From: Todiramphus chloris collaris
Lineage: Eukaryota; Chordata; Aves; Coraciiformes; Alcedinidae
Direction: 5' to 3'
Assembly: GCA_025345505.1 (NCBI GenBank)
Contig: JANVCC010010406.1
Location: 11,150,654-11,214,653, forward strand
DNA: 64,000 nt
Shown: positions 12,590 to 23,523 of the stretch, one piece after another
How positions within the stretch are numbered: position 1 is the first letter of the stretch
How the letters are laid out: each line of letters starts with the position of its first letter
Translations under genes and position numbers: made by a program
Notes under the pieces: model-generated
The model's database searches: none
What the model was told of the DNA's origin: nothing
Seen by the model: the letters and a program-made list of their open reading frames with translations, nothing else

Positions 12590-13340
12590 GGGACACGTTT
12601 CCCAGGAGCAGCCGGAGCGCTCCGCAGCCGCCAACACCGCCCCCCAGGGCCCCGAGGTGGCGCCCCGAAGACAGAAGGCAAGCCAGGGAGAGCGCAACCG
12701 CCCGCCTCCAGCACAGCACAGCGCAGCGCAGCCCCGCGCAGCCGCCTCGGACCCCGGCCGAGCCGCGGGCTACCGGGCGGCAGGTGCGGCGGGCCGGGCT
12801 GTCCCTGTCCCCCGAGGGCAGAGCCGCCTTACCTGCGCGGGGCGTCCCAGGCCCGGCTCCGCCGCCGCCCGCGCTGTCGGGGGAGGAGGCGGTGCTACCG
12901 AACCGTCGCCGGGGCCGCGCCTGCGAGAGCCCGGCGGGGCGAGAGAGCAAAGCTGTGCTGTGGCGGCCCCGGGCAGGGGAGACGCCGGTACCTGCCTCCC
13001 GGGGAGCCGCCCCCGAGAGGCAGCCCGTCCCTGCGGAGGCCGAGGGAGCCGCGGGTGGCAGCCCTCCCCGCCGGAGCGGTAGCATCACTTGTTGGACGGG
13101 GAGGGAAGGAGAGGGGGAAGAAGGCGGGAGCCCTGAGCGGCCCAGGCGGCAGCCCGGCCCAGGGAGGGGGGGAGCAGCAGCCCCGGCGCCGTTCGGAGGG
13201 GAGCGCTGCCCTCTCCCGGTCGCAGCGCGGCTGGGCAGCGCCCCGGCACCTCGGCACAGCAGCCGGAGGGCCTCGGATCCTCCGCGGTCCCGGAGCAAGG
13301 GGCTGCCCACGCAAGCGTCTGTTTGATCGCACTGCTGCCT
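12590..13340 (-). promoter_or_regulatory. ARHGEF28: CpG island, likely ARHGEF28 promoter and non-coding exon 1
   Basis: A GC-rich block with dense CpG rises sharply from AT-rich flanks. The first coding exon of ARHGEF28 lies 8 kb to the left on the minus strand and begins in 5' UTR, so an upstream non-coding exon is required. On the minus strand this island offers good donors: CAG followed by GTAAGG (last exon base 12833) and CAG followed by GTACCG (last exon base 12992). Which is used, and the exact start site, cannot be told from sequence. The long frames in it (for example 12354-13346 minus, 12784-13326 plus) are a by-product of high GC and lack family resemblance. A bidirectional start is possible. 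Confidence 0.6.
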
Positions 13341-16300
13341 TACCACTCCAGGCGCGTTTCATGTGGCACAGTACTTTGATCCCAACGGACGACACCGTAT
13401 TTTGGCTTTTCAGCTGCTACACGTGCACAATGCGGAAACTCAGCTATTCTTAAAATCGTCTTACGTTGACTGGCTCAGCCTGTTCTGACAATCTGTTTCA
13501 CCGGTAAGGGCGGTAGCGCACCGAAGATGCAGTATTGTGTACCAGTTTGGGAGTAGGGATTTACCACGCTCCCTCACACTGCCCTGTAACTTAATTCACG
13601 CCCTGTTTGCTGTGAACAGACAACAGACTTTGTTTGGGAATCAAAAATGTTTACCGAGGTGCTGAAGAAATGCATGGAAGAATTAGTATTTTACTGGGAA
13701 GCAGCAGCTGGAGCACTCTGACGGTGTGTATTTCCTCAGTATCCCAAATGTCTGGGAAACAGGAGAATACAGGCAATCAGAGGAAGCGAAAACATAAGAG
13801 AGCTGGATCTGTTCAGTCCAGAATTAGAGTTCAAATAGGGTCAAAGTATTAGTTTATTGAGCAATGCTACCAGTTTAAAATTAAGACAATAGTTCACAAC
13901 CTGACTCACTTTCATAATCAAAATTCAAGCTTCTCAGTTATTGTCTTATCAGATGTCTTTAATGCAACTAAACCCCTCGCTTACCTTCATTCATCTAAGT
14001 ACACGATAGTTTCACCATCATTTTTTAAAAGGAAGTATATTAGACTGCTGCACCAAAGCACAGGTCATGAAGGAGAGAAGCCAGCAAAACTCCAACACCA
14101 CCACTTGCCTTTCAGCAAGAGTTTCCTGGCTTTACATGGTGTGTGTTCATCTCTAAAATGTGAAGCTTTTCGTTGGTTTGCTTTGGGTGGCTTATCACAC
14201 AATCATCCACACAGAGTACAAGGAAGCAGTGACTTTCCGTGCTGTACTTGTCAGGACAAACCAACAACTCTGAGAATGCAAAGGTAATGTACCCACTGGT
14301 TATGGTGTGATCAGGACTTTCAAAGTTAAATTTGCAAGAAGGAAAAATACGAAACACAGGTTGATGAGGTGCAGCCAGATTATGTGTGGCTTGCATCCAT
14401 CTTACAGCACCTTTCCTCTATATCCAGTCCCAGCATACTTTACTGGAAGTATATATAAAGATTGTTTTTCTACAGTTGCTGTGTTCACTTACCACTGAGC
14501 ATAGCAATCTATCCAACTGCATATTATCCAAGAGAAGAAGATGAATGTAAATGCATCTGTTGCCCAGGACTTTTATGTCACTGACTAATGTTTACTCAGT
14601 TTTTCATGATATACAGAACAGTATATCTGTTATTAACAACATCTTAAAGAAAAGAATCTGTGATCTGGCTTAATTAATAAGAATTTAAATGTTTAGATGA
14701 ATGCTTAGCCTTCAGCCCACGCATGCAAAAAGTAGTGTTTCAAAGTTGAAAGCCTCATATGCAAAGAGGCAGCAAAGTGGTTTCTTGAACTTACTAATAT
14801 TACTACTACTTTCTTTGTACTTACTCATCCTACTCCTTTTCACCCCTTCTGTCCCCTAAGTGAAACAGCTTGGAGAAACTTGTGCAAGTAATCTTCTGAA
14901 ATTAGTCTTAATAAATGCTTACTAAAATAAGAAACATGCTGAAATAATCCTTGCTGAAGACCAAAGGTGGTGTTAGAAGTTGTGGTACAGTAAGCTCCAG
15001 AAAGCAAAGTAACTCTTATTGAAGAAAAAAAAAAAAAAAAAAAAAAAAACAAAAAAAACACCACTGCATTGAGTCATCTTCCATCAGATGGCATTGTAGC
15101 TACAAATAACTTTGTAAGGACTACAATCACAAATGACAAATCTTTTTACAACATAGCGTTTTGACATTCCCTATATCCCTTTTCCTTAATTTGTAAAGGG
15201 AATTATATTGAAAACTACATATGGGGGCAGTTTTTGTTTCTTTAGTTTTACCTGTTTTTCAAGGGAAGAATATGTGGGCTCTTCCCTGAAAATTGGCTAC
15301 AGAATTTGTATTTTAGATAGTAAACTGCAGTATTGTATAGAATATGATATTATTTCATACCACAATCCTTGTTTTGCAGTATTTCAGTAGTTTATGTTAC
15401 AGGCTTCCACCATGAAATGTCAGTGAAGGTAGACTGTGGTTATCCAGAGCAACCCAAAAATATTTCATCTCAGTATTGCAACTGTAACCTTCACACAAAC
15501 GCTGAGCTCAAGTACCTGTGCAAATCAAAATCAAATATTTGTCAAGATTTGCTTGTGTTGCACAAGCACTGTTAGAGCCATTAGAAACCGCTTTTGTTTG
15601 CTTTTGAATGCAGAGACATGTGAGTCTCAAGATTAACAATGCCTATTTGTTGGAAATAGAAACGTCAAATTCAGCATCCAGCTGGACTTCTGCAGTATAA
15701 GAATGTTGTTTCATCTGGCTAGAGTCAGAAAAAAATGTTGAATCTATGAAGGGGTACATTTTATTTGTTTGTTTGCTTGTTTTCTTTTAAGTAAGGGATG
15801 TCTCAAGCCTGCTTTAATGTGCTCAAATTTTTTCCTAACACAGACCGCTCTTTCACACTTAGCTCAGGAGATTTCAAACCGAAATCCTCAGCAGAAGGTG
15901 AAATGATCAGATCATCTTGAGAAACATATTCCGCTTCAAAACTTCAGATTTTAGATGTGTAATGTTTCCACTTACTGTTGCAAGCACATAAACTAATTTA
16001 CGATGTCTCAACTTCAAAATTCCATCAGTGGTTAAATAAAAATAAAAACTCTGTAAGTAGGAACCTAACTCATTGGAGGAGGGCTGGAGTAACCACATAC
16101 CTTGAGACAATAATGTAATTGAAACAACCCTCCCATGACAACTCATGCAGTGATAGGGGAATTCATCTTAGTACATACACAGCAAGAATATTTCCATCTT
16201 CTTTTATATCCGTCCATTTCCCAGCACTTCCTGTCATATCAATCAATCAATAAATCAGAAATTGCTTGCTTTCATAGTGGCTTCAATATTACACTTCCAC

Positions 16301-18537
16301 AGCATTGCTCATTCCCTTCACATTTTACTGTTTTCTCTGCCAAACTCTTTCATGCTTTGTACATCATCCTTTTAGCAGCTTCCATTATCACTGCAACTTC
16401 ACAACTAGTACCACTGAACCTCTTCTGTTAAAGGGTAGTGATGCAAAATGCCAAAACTACTCAGGAACATTAATATTTTCTGCGGAAAAAAAGATACAGG
16501 CTTTGCATTCAAATATCATATTGTATCTTGCTCAACAAGACAAGTTTATTTAAAATATATGTATTTATTATATCAAGTAAACTTCAAAAACTTAATTTGT
16601 CTTATTTCATACACTGTTGGCCCCCTGATGGAGCAGCAATAAAGATGACCGAGTTAGGAGGAGGAAAACACTGAAGATGTCTGCTGAAACAGTGACCAAG
16701 AAAGTGTCTGCCAGCCTGGGAACCAGAGCATTCTTGAGTAGCACGTCTTTGAAGTGCAGCTGGACACCAAAAAACAGGAGACATCCTAAGATACTCTAGA
16801 TATACAAAATACCAAGGAAATGTAACAGGAATTTATCATGTGAAAAAGTGAAAAATAGTCTGGAAAAAACCAGGAAAAAATCCTGATGATGTAGTAATTG
16901 GTAAATGTTGGTGACTGTTCTAACTGAAGGACCAGGAAAATGACCTGAAAAAGAAAAAAAAATTGGCCCAAAAAAATAGAAAACATCATTATCTATTGTC
17001 TGTCCCACATGGTGGTGGCCTATGCCCCCACAATACAACACGGACTTGCTTTTTACCCAAAATGAAGCCTCCCTCTATGACAACTTTCCAAGCATGTACC
17101 ATTTCCTTTGGGATCTCGAAGACAGATCAGACCCTCACTAGAGATACCTGTTTGCCTCCAAAATCCATGACATAGATCATCTTTGAAGCACGACACCATC
17201 CATTGCTGATTCATCCCACTTTTGGGATCTGTTTCATTGTCCCCAGTTCTGTGATGATTCTGTATGTGTGCTTGTAAGTAATTTACCATATATGAGCTGC
17301 TTTATTAGTGGTAATTTTGTAATAGCCTGTAATACTGAAATATATATGTACTTTGTTATTGATTGCTGTGACTGTTGAAATGTTTATTTGTTTTTCTGGT
17401 AGTAATATTGTAAGAACTTGTAATATGCATCTGCTTAATTTTCTAACCATAAGTATACTTGCTTTGTTAGTGGTGGTTAGTAGTAATCTGTAAAACAGTA
17501 AAGAAATCAAGGAAACAAAGCCTCCGTGTGCTTGGGTACCGATGAATCCTGCAAACCCACCATTGCAATCTCTATGCACTCACAGGACATGTAATCCTTT
17601 CAGGTCCTGACAGGCCCCTGAATTTCACTGATCCAGGTAAACGTGCTCCAGGTAAATGCCCCTTTTCACGTGATGACTGAAAAGTTTAATTTGCAATGAG
17701 TCATGTCCTCCTTCATCTGGAAGTTAGTGTTTAAATTGTGTAAGAAAGTGAACATACACCATCTGCTAAAAAAGCCATGCGGGAGATGGTACCTGTGACT
17801 TCATTGCTGAAATTCTTAATGTGAATCCTTATCACCAGGTGCAGCTAATAATGCTGAGAGATCAAGCACACTCCATTCCCCTTCCAGCTTGTCCTTCTGT
17901 ATGCTGGTGTCAGAACTTACTGCATTAAAGTGACGAACTTCTGGTATTTTATAAATGGTGAAACAAGCATGAGGCTGTGAAATGACTTTTCAAATGGTCA
18001 CTCAGTAGCCCAGCATTACTTCAGAGCAAGCAAATGCACCTTATGACATTGTTATACAAGTTGCAGGTGATAATGGCAAACACCACAAAAGATCCATTTA
18101 AGCAGAGAAGTATATCCCATTGTTTTGATTTACACAGAAGACAGTAGTAAATTTTATAACCACCTGAGAACTGTTTCAGTCTCAGAAACCTACTGTGAGC
18201 AAACATCAAGCTTCTAAATGGAACCAGTTCAACTACAGTGCAACAAAAAGAACATGTCTAAGATGTAATAAGGGACAAAACTTTTAATCAGAAGTATAGA
18301 GAAAGCTAGCAATAGCAGCTGAAACTCAATACCTGATCAATCCAGATCTGCAAGAGCCAGAGCTAATCGTCATCTACTTTCACTTGATAGTGAAAGATAT
18401 GCAAAGAAAAAAATAGCAGTGTATGTTAACAGTTTCTTCATAAGAACAGCTTTAACATCTTTTTGTAAATTCAGATGGTGATGCAACAAACCTACCAGAT
18501 CATAAATTCCCTTTCAGCTGGGGAAAGAGCACCGTAA
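13341..18537. other. Intergenic, ARHGEF28 to UTP15, no genes recognised
   Basis: About 5.2 kb upstream of the ARHGEF28 island. No conserved exon is visible. A 25-nt poly-A run lies at 15025-15049. The segment 16620-17590 has the AT-rich feel of an old LTR but no provable ends. All open frames are short, overlapping and unlike any family I know. Confidence 0.5.
15025..15058. repeat. Poly-A tract
   Basis: Twenty-five consecutive A, a single C and eight further A. No retrotransposed body is obvious on its 5' side, so it is classed as simple sequence. Confidence 0.9.
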
Positions 18538-18600
18538 TTCACAAAATAGTTGAGGTTTGAGAATTTATCTAGTAGTCATCCCTCCCCTCCACTCCCACAC
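18538..18600 (-). mobile_element. Degenerate CR1 3' end
   Basis: The phrase CACAAAATAGTTGAGGTTTG followed by a decayed CATCTAGTCC-like block resembles the reverse complement of a CR1 tail. It is short and diverged, so the call is tentative. Confidence 0.4.
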
Positions 18601-19083
18601 ATTTGACTCTCAGAGAAGAAAGGCAAAGACAGGGTTGACAATTTAATACCCCCATGGTTATGTTAGCACTCCATTCCTTCTGGCATATGAAATGTGGAAC
18701 TCACCCACACTGGAGGGAGCATCCTCTTTTTCTCAGTGTATACTAGCAACACAAATCCAAGAACTACTCATGCAGAGAGAACAAAATCAGCTGGGTGCAA
18801 CTGCTGACAAAACAATGCTTTGCCTTCCAAAGAACAGAAGGGGTCAGAACAACTCCCCAGAAAGAGCATGCAAGGAAGTGAGTTCTCCAGAATTCTGTTC
18901 CTGGCCTTGTTCTGCATCAACTGTTTAAATCTGAGGGAGTCATCTCCAGAGCCACAGTCAGACCACATGTTGTTAGTCTTCAGCGAGCCTTAACAAAGTA
19001 ATGGGGGTAACAGCAGTTTTCTAAATCCAAATATAAAGTACACACACACAAACCATATGGTCACACTCAGACTGCTGAGTTTT

Positions 19084-20880
19084 TCATAGAATCATAAACT
19101 CAAGTTGGAAGAGACCCATAATAATCACACAGTCCAAATCCCTGCACCTCACAGGACTACCTAACACTCAACAATATAATTATCAGTGTCTTCCAGACGC
19201 TCCTTGAACTCTGATAGGCTTCAGGTCATGACCACTTCCCTGGGAGCCCATTCCAGGGACTGACCACCCTCTCAAAGAACAACCTTTTCCTAATGTCCAA
19301 CCTGAGCTTCCCTGATGCAGCTTCATTCCTATTCCTAATGTCCTGTCACCGGTCTCCAGAGAGAGGAGATCAGTACCTCTCCATCTGCTACCCAACTTGA
19401 GGAACATGGTAGGCTGTGATGAAGTCACCCCTCAACCTTCTCTTCTCCAAGCTGAGCAAACCAAGTGACCTCAGCTGCTCTTCCTAAATCTTGCCCTTGA
19501 GACCTTTCATCATCTCTGTCGCTCTCCTCTGGATATACTCTTAACAGTTTGAGGGCTGGACAGAGTCTTACCAGTGTGAAGGCCTTTATGTATTGAGACA
19601 CCCAGAACTGCACACAGTACTTGAGGTGGGGCCACACCAGTGCAGTGCATAGTGGGACAATCGCCTCTCTCAGCTGGCTGGCTGTGCTTGATGCACCCCA
19701 GGACATGGTTGGCACTTTGGGCTGTCAGGGCACACTGCTGACTTGTGTTCAGCTTGCCCTCTACCCCAATCTCCAGATCTCTTTCTATGGGCCTGCTCCC
19801 CAGCCTCTCATTCCCCAACTATACATATAATCAGTATTACCCTGTGCCAGGTGGAGAATCTGGCACTTGATCTTGTTAAATTTCATTATGGCTGGTGATT
19901 GCCTGGTTGTCTAGTCTATCCAGATTTCTCTGTAAGGCCTCTTTACCCTCAAGGGCATCTACAGCTCCTCCTAGTTTAGTGCCAACAGCAAATGTACTTA
20001 ATGTACATTGGATTCCCAGATCCAGATCATTTATAAAAACACTGAAGTGAACTAGCCATAAAATTGAGCCATGGGGAACCCCACTGGTGACTGGTCTGAT
20101 ATAACTGCATTCACTACAACTCTTTGAGCCTGACCTGTCAACCTGTTGCTCAGCCAATACGTTACGGACTTGCCTTGCAGTGTGATGGACAGTTTATTCA
20201 GAAGGATACTGTGGGAGACAGCTCAAAAGTTTTGCTAAAATCCAAAAATACCGCATCTACTGACTTCCCTTGGTCAACTAGATGGCTGACCTTGTAATAA
20301 AAGGCAATTAAGTTGGTTAAGCAGGACTTTCCCTGATTGAACCCATGCTAGCTATGACCAATGGCTGCTTTCTAATCTCAAGTGTTTCTCAATAACTTCC
20401 AGAATAACCTCTACAATTTTACCAGTGAAGTGAGCCTCACAGACCCACAATTAACAAGGTCTTCCTTCATTCACTTCTTGGAACACTGGGATGCTTGCTG
20501 GCTTTCAGTTGACTGAAACCTCTCCAGACTCAGAAGACTGATGAAAAATCACGGAGAGATGTCCCATGATGACACCTACCAGCTCTTTCAGTACCCTAGG
20601 TTGAATCCCATCAGGCTGCATAGATTTATACATATCCAGCTGAAGCAGCAAGTCTGGAACAAATTGAGGGTTGACTGGGAGTTTCTCATTCACCTGTCCA
20701 TGGTCTTCCAACATAGGGCTTTGGGGCCCCAGAGCCCACTGCTGGTGCTGAAGACAGAGGTAAAGAAGTTAATAAATGTATCCACTTTGTCTGTGTCCCT
20801 ACTTGTGAGGTGACCAACCTCATGAAGCAACAGACCATTGTTATCTCTGATGTTCCTTCTCATAAGCTACACTCTACATA
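19084..20880 (-). mobile_element. Long CR1 LINE copy, minus strand
   Basis: A minus-strand CR1 of about 1.8 kb with its 3' tail (CATAGAATCATAAACTCAAG in the plus reading) at 19084 and its truncated 5' end near 20880. Remnant frames on the minus strand at 19425-19818, 19876-20157 and 20505-20714 give the CR1 blocks in the right order: the pre-RT MQPDGIQPRVLKELVGVI segment, the GVPHGS block, and the LDLGIQ and C-terminal blocks. The reading frame is broken many times. The 3' part is closely related to the copy at 42.2-42.8 kb. Confidence 0.9.
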
Positions 20881-20954
20881 GATCAATCTAAGTTAGACCA
20901 CAAATGTTTCAGTACTTTCTATTTTAAAATCATTACTCACCTCGGACTAACTCG

Positions 20955-21846
20955 AAGCACTCTGGGCAACCTGGTGCAGTGTTTCACCACCCTCACTGCA
21001 AAAAAATTCTTCTATCTAGTCTAACTCTACTCTCTTTTAGTTTAAAAACATCACCCCTTGTCCTGTCGCAACAGGACCTAGTAGAAGTCTGTCCCCATCT
21101 TTCCGATAGCCCCCCCCTTTAAGTACTGAAAGGCCACAATAAGGTCTCCCCAGAGCCTTCTCTATTACAGGCTGAATGACCTCAAGTCTCTCAGCCTGCC
21201 CACACAAGAGAGGTGTTCCAGCCCTTTGATCATTTTATGTCCCTCCTCTGGACCTGCTCCAACAGATTCACGTCCCTCTTGTGCTGAGGACTCCAGAGCT
21301 GGACATAATACTCCCAGTGGGCCCTCACCAGAGTGGAGTAGAGGAGGAGAATCACCTCCCTTGACAGGCTGGCCACGCTTCTTTTGGTGCAGCCCAGGAT
21401 ATGGTTGGCTCTCTGGCTGTGAGTCCACATTGTCAGCTCATGTGCAGCTTCTCAACCACCAGTATCTGCAAGTCCTTCTCTACAGAGGTGCTCTCAATCT
21501 CTTCATCCCCCACCCTGTACTGATACCAGCAGTTGCCCCGCCAAGGTGCAGGACCTTTCACTTGTCTTTGTTGAACCTTATGAGGTTCACATCGTCCCAC
21601 TTCTCAACTGCACCACTCAACCTTGGTTGTATACACAAACTTGCTGAGGGCGCAGTTGATCCTGTTGCGTACATTATTGACGATGTTAAACAGCACAGGT
21701 CTCAACAGGGTCCCCTGTGGGATGCCATTTATCATTGGTCTCCATGTGGAAATGGAGCCATTGACCACTAACCTCTGTATGAAGCATCCAGCCAATTCCT
21801 CATCCACCAAACACTCCATCCATCAAACCCATATCCCTCTGATCTA
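20955..21846 (-). mobile_element. Second minus-strand CR1 fragment
   Basis: A second CR1 in the same orientation directly beyond the previous one, of a different subfamily. It covers the end of the RT domain to the C-terminus of ORF2 (remnant frames 21165-21430 and 21604-21819, minus), but the terminal ATTCTATGA tail is missing at the 20955 side. It contains a C run at 21110-21116. It may be an older insertion interrupted or flanked by the 19.1-20.9 kb copy. Confidence 0.85.
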
Positions 21847-23382
21847 GATCAAACTAATCTGTTTAAATCTAATGTCTTCCTATGGCTCTGCTAGCCATGC
21901 ATCAAACTTCAAGGCACTACAGTGGATGCATACTTTAGACATAAACATTGTCAGTAACAACTAAAAATATGCTTGATCTCAAGCCATGGAACACTAGGCT
22001 TCCATCTTCAACTCCCAACACTACTGAAGGGTCGTGGAAAAAGAGGCTCTAGGAAGAGCCTCCCCCTGATAGGAAACTTTTTGTGTGAAGTCTCCCAAGA
22101 GATACTGCCTGAGAAAAGAAAGTCCTGGTCTATTAGCAGAAGTAAAATAAAAATAGTAAAGTAAGCAGCAAGGGAACTAAGGGAACTTAAGTTAAAATCT
22201 GCATGAACACACTCCTCATTATTACCTAGTATCATCCTAAATCTTCAAACCAACAAGTCCCAGTAGTCAGAAATGTACACTGCTCACATGTTAATTTAAA
22301 GGCAGACCAGATACTGCTCCACAATTTTCAGTCAAAGAATGTTAAGATTTTAGGTAGAACTTGCAAGATGGTTCATATTATTCCTACCACAGATACCCAG
22401 CTTTCTCTGCCACACTTAAGCAAATTCCTTTTGCAGGAAATTCATATTATATCTCGAATAAATTCCAGGCCTGGGGAAAAATGCAAGTCACAGAAAACCA
22501 GTTAAGGACAAAGTTCTACACTAGTGTCATCCTACATCTGTTGAGCAGCCTTTGGCACACCCCTCCTTTGCAAACTACACCATCTATATCCAGCACTGCT
22601 TCAAGTTAAAATAAACCATCACCTCAGCATTCAAATACATACTAATAACAACGTAGACTCAAATTGCATCAACTGTACATTTAAAGTGATAGAAGTACAC
22701 AAAAATTGAGTTTTTTTATTTAATGGAGGCTTTTCTCACTGGAGTGCAGTTTACTTAATATATTAAGGTAATTTGATTAATTTCCCTTTAGAAGTAAGAA
22801 TTACCTGGCTTTTTAAGAGTTACAATTCATAAATGTATAGGCACTATTTAAATAATGAAACTAACAATTTTTCAATATACACAAACATGTACTTGTTTTC
22901 TTGAGTCATTTTGCTGCTTCCTATGAATTCACAGAAGTCTAAAATGGAGATGAAGCAGGGAGAGAAAACACAATGTGGTCAAGTTTTATCAAACGCAAAC
23001 ATAGCTTTTATTCTTATGTCCAAGTATGTGAGATGGGTTATTAATCTTAAATAAGGGCAATGACACATTAAAATTAGACAAAGTTCAATTATTTTTTCAT
23101 AAGTAAAAACTGAAAAATGTCAACTGTTTCTCTAAATCAAGTAATGGCTTAGTAGGGGATGCACAACACATTCTTAAGTTATGTATAATTTTGGAATAAA
23201 ATCTTAAAATTCAATTGTTTGAAAAATATTGCATGGAAACGTCCTTCTTCCTCTGTCTTCAGTAACTCAGCCTATTGAGAAACACAGTTTGGAAAACACA
23301 GCTTCGACACAGAGGGTCTTATTTTGAAAGCCACTATTATAAAAAATTACCAGAACAGGTCACGTATTTCAACTTGACTTGA
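21847..23382. other. Intergenic and possible UTP15 3' UTR, nothing coding
   Basis: AT-rich, no gene recognised. If UTP15 uses distal polyadenylation its 3' UTR would run leftwards into this stretch; minus-strand AATAAA-type signals occur near 23008 and 22713. Confidence 0.45.
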
Positions 23383-23480
23383 TCTAGGTGATCCTGCTCT
23401 GGCAGGGGTGTTGGACTAGATGATCTTTCTAGGTCCCTTCCAATTCCTACCATTCTATAATTTTATGATTCTATGATTCA
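23383..23480 (+). mobile_element. CR1 3'-terminal fragment beside UTP15 stop
   Basis: About 100 bp of CR1 3' end in plus orientation (block ATCCTGCTCTGGCAGGGGTG, then GATGATCTTT and degenerate ATTCTATGA repeats). It lies only about 45 bp past the UTP15 stop codon, antisense to that gene, so it may be transcribed as part of its 3' UTR. Confidence 0.85.
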
Positions 23481-23503
23481 AGTCCACATTATTTTTGTGA
23501 CGA

Positions 23504-23509
23504 TTTATT
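23504..23509 (-). promoter_or_regulatory. UTP15: Candidate UTP15 poly(A) signal
   Basis: AATAAA on the minus strand (TTTATT in the plus reading), 15 nt after the stop codon. Using it would give an unusually short 3' UTR, so a more distal signal is equally possible. Confidence 0.4.
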
Positions 23510-23523
23510 GTGATGGTTGTCTG

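Noticed and set aside
12354-13346. Open frame of 330 codons on the minus strand across the ARHGEF28 CpG island
   Set aside because: GC-rich and low-complexity composition, no domain, other frames equally open; explained by the CpG island.
16620-17590. Possible second LTR or retroviral remnant
   Set aside because: AT-rich with scattered AATAAA-like words but no definable ends, no coding remnant and no duplicate in the window.
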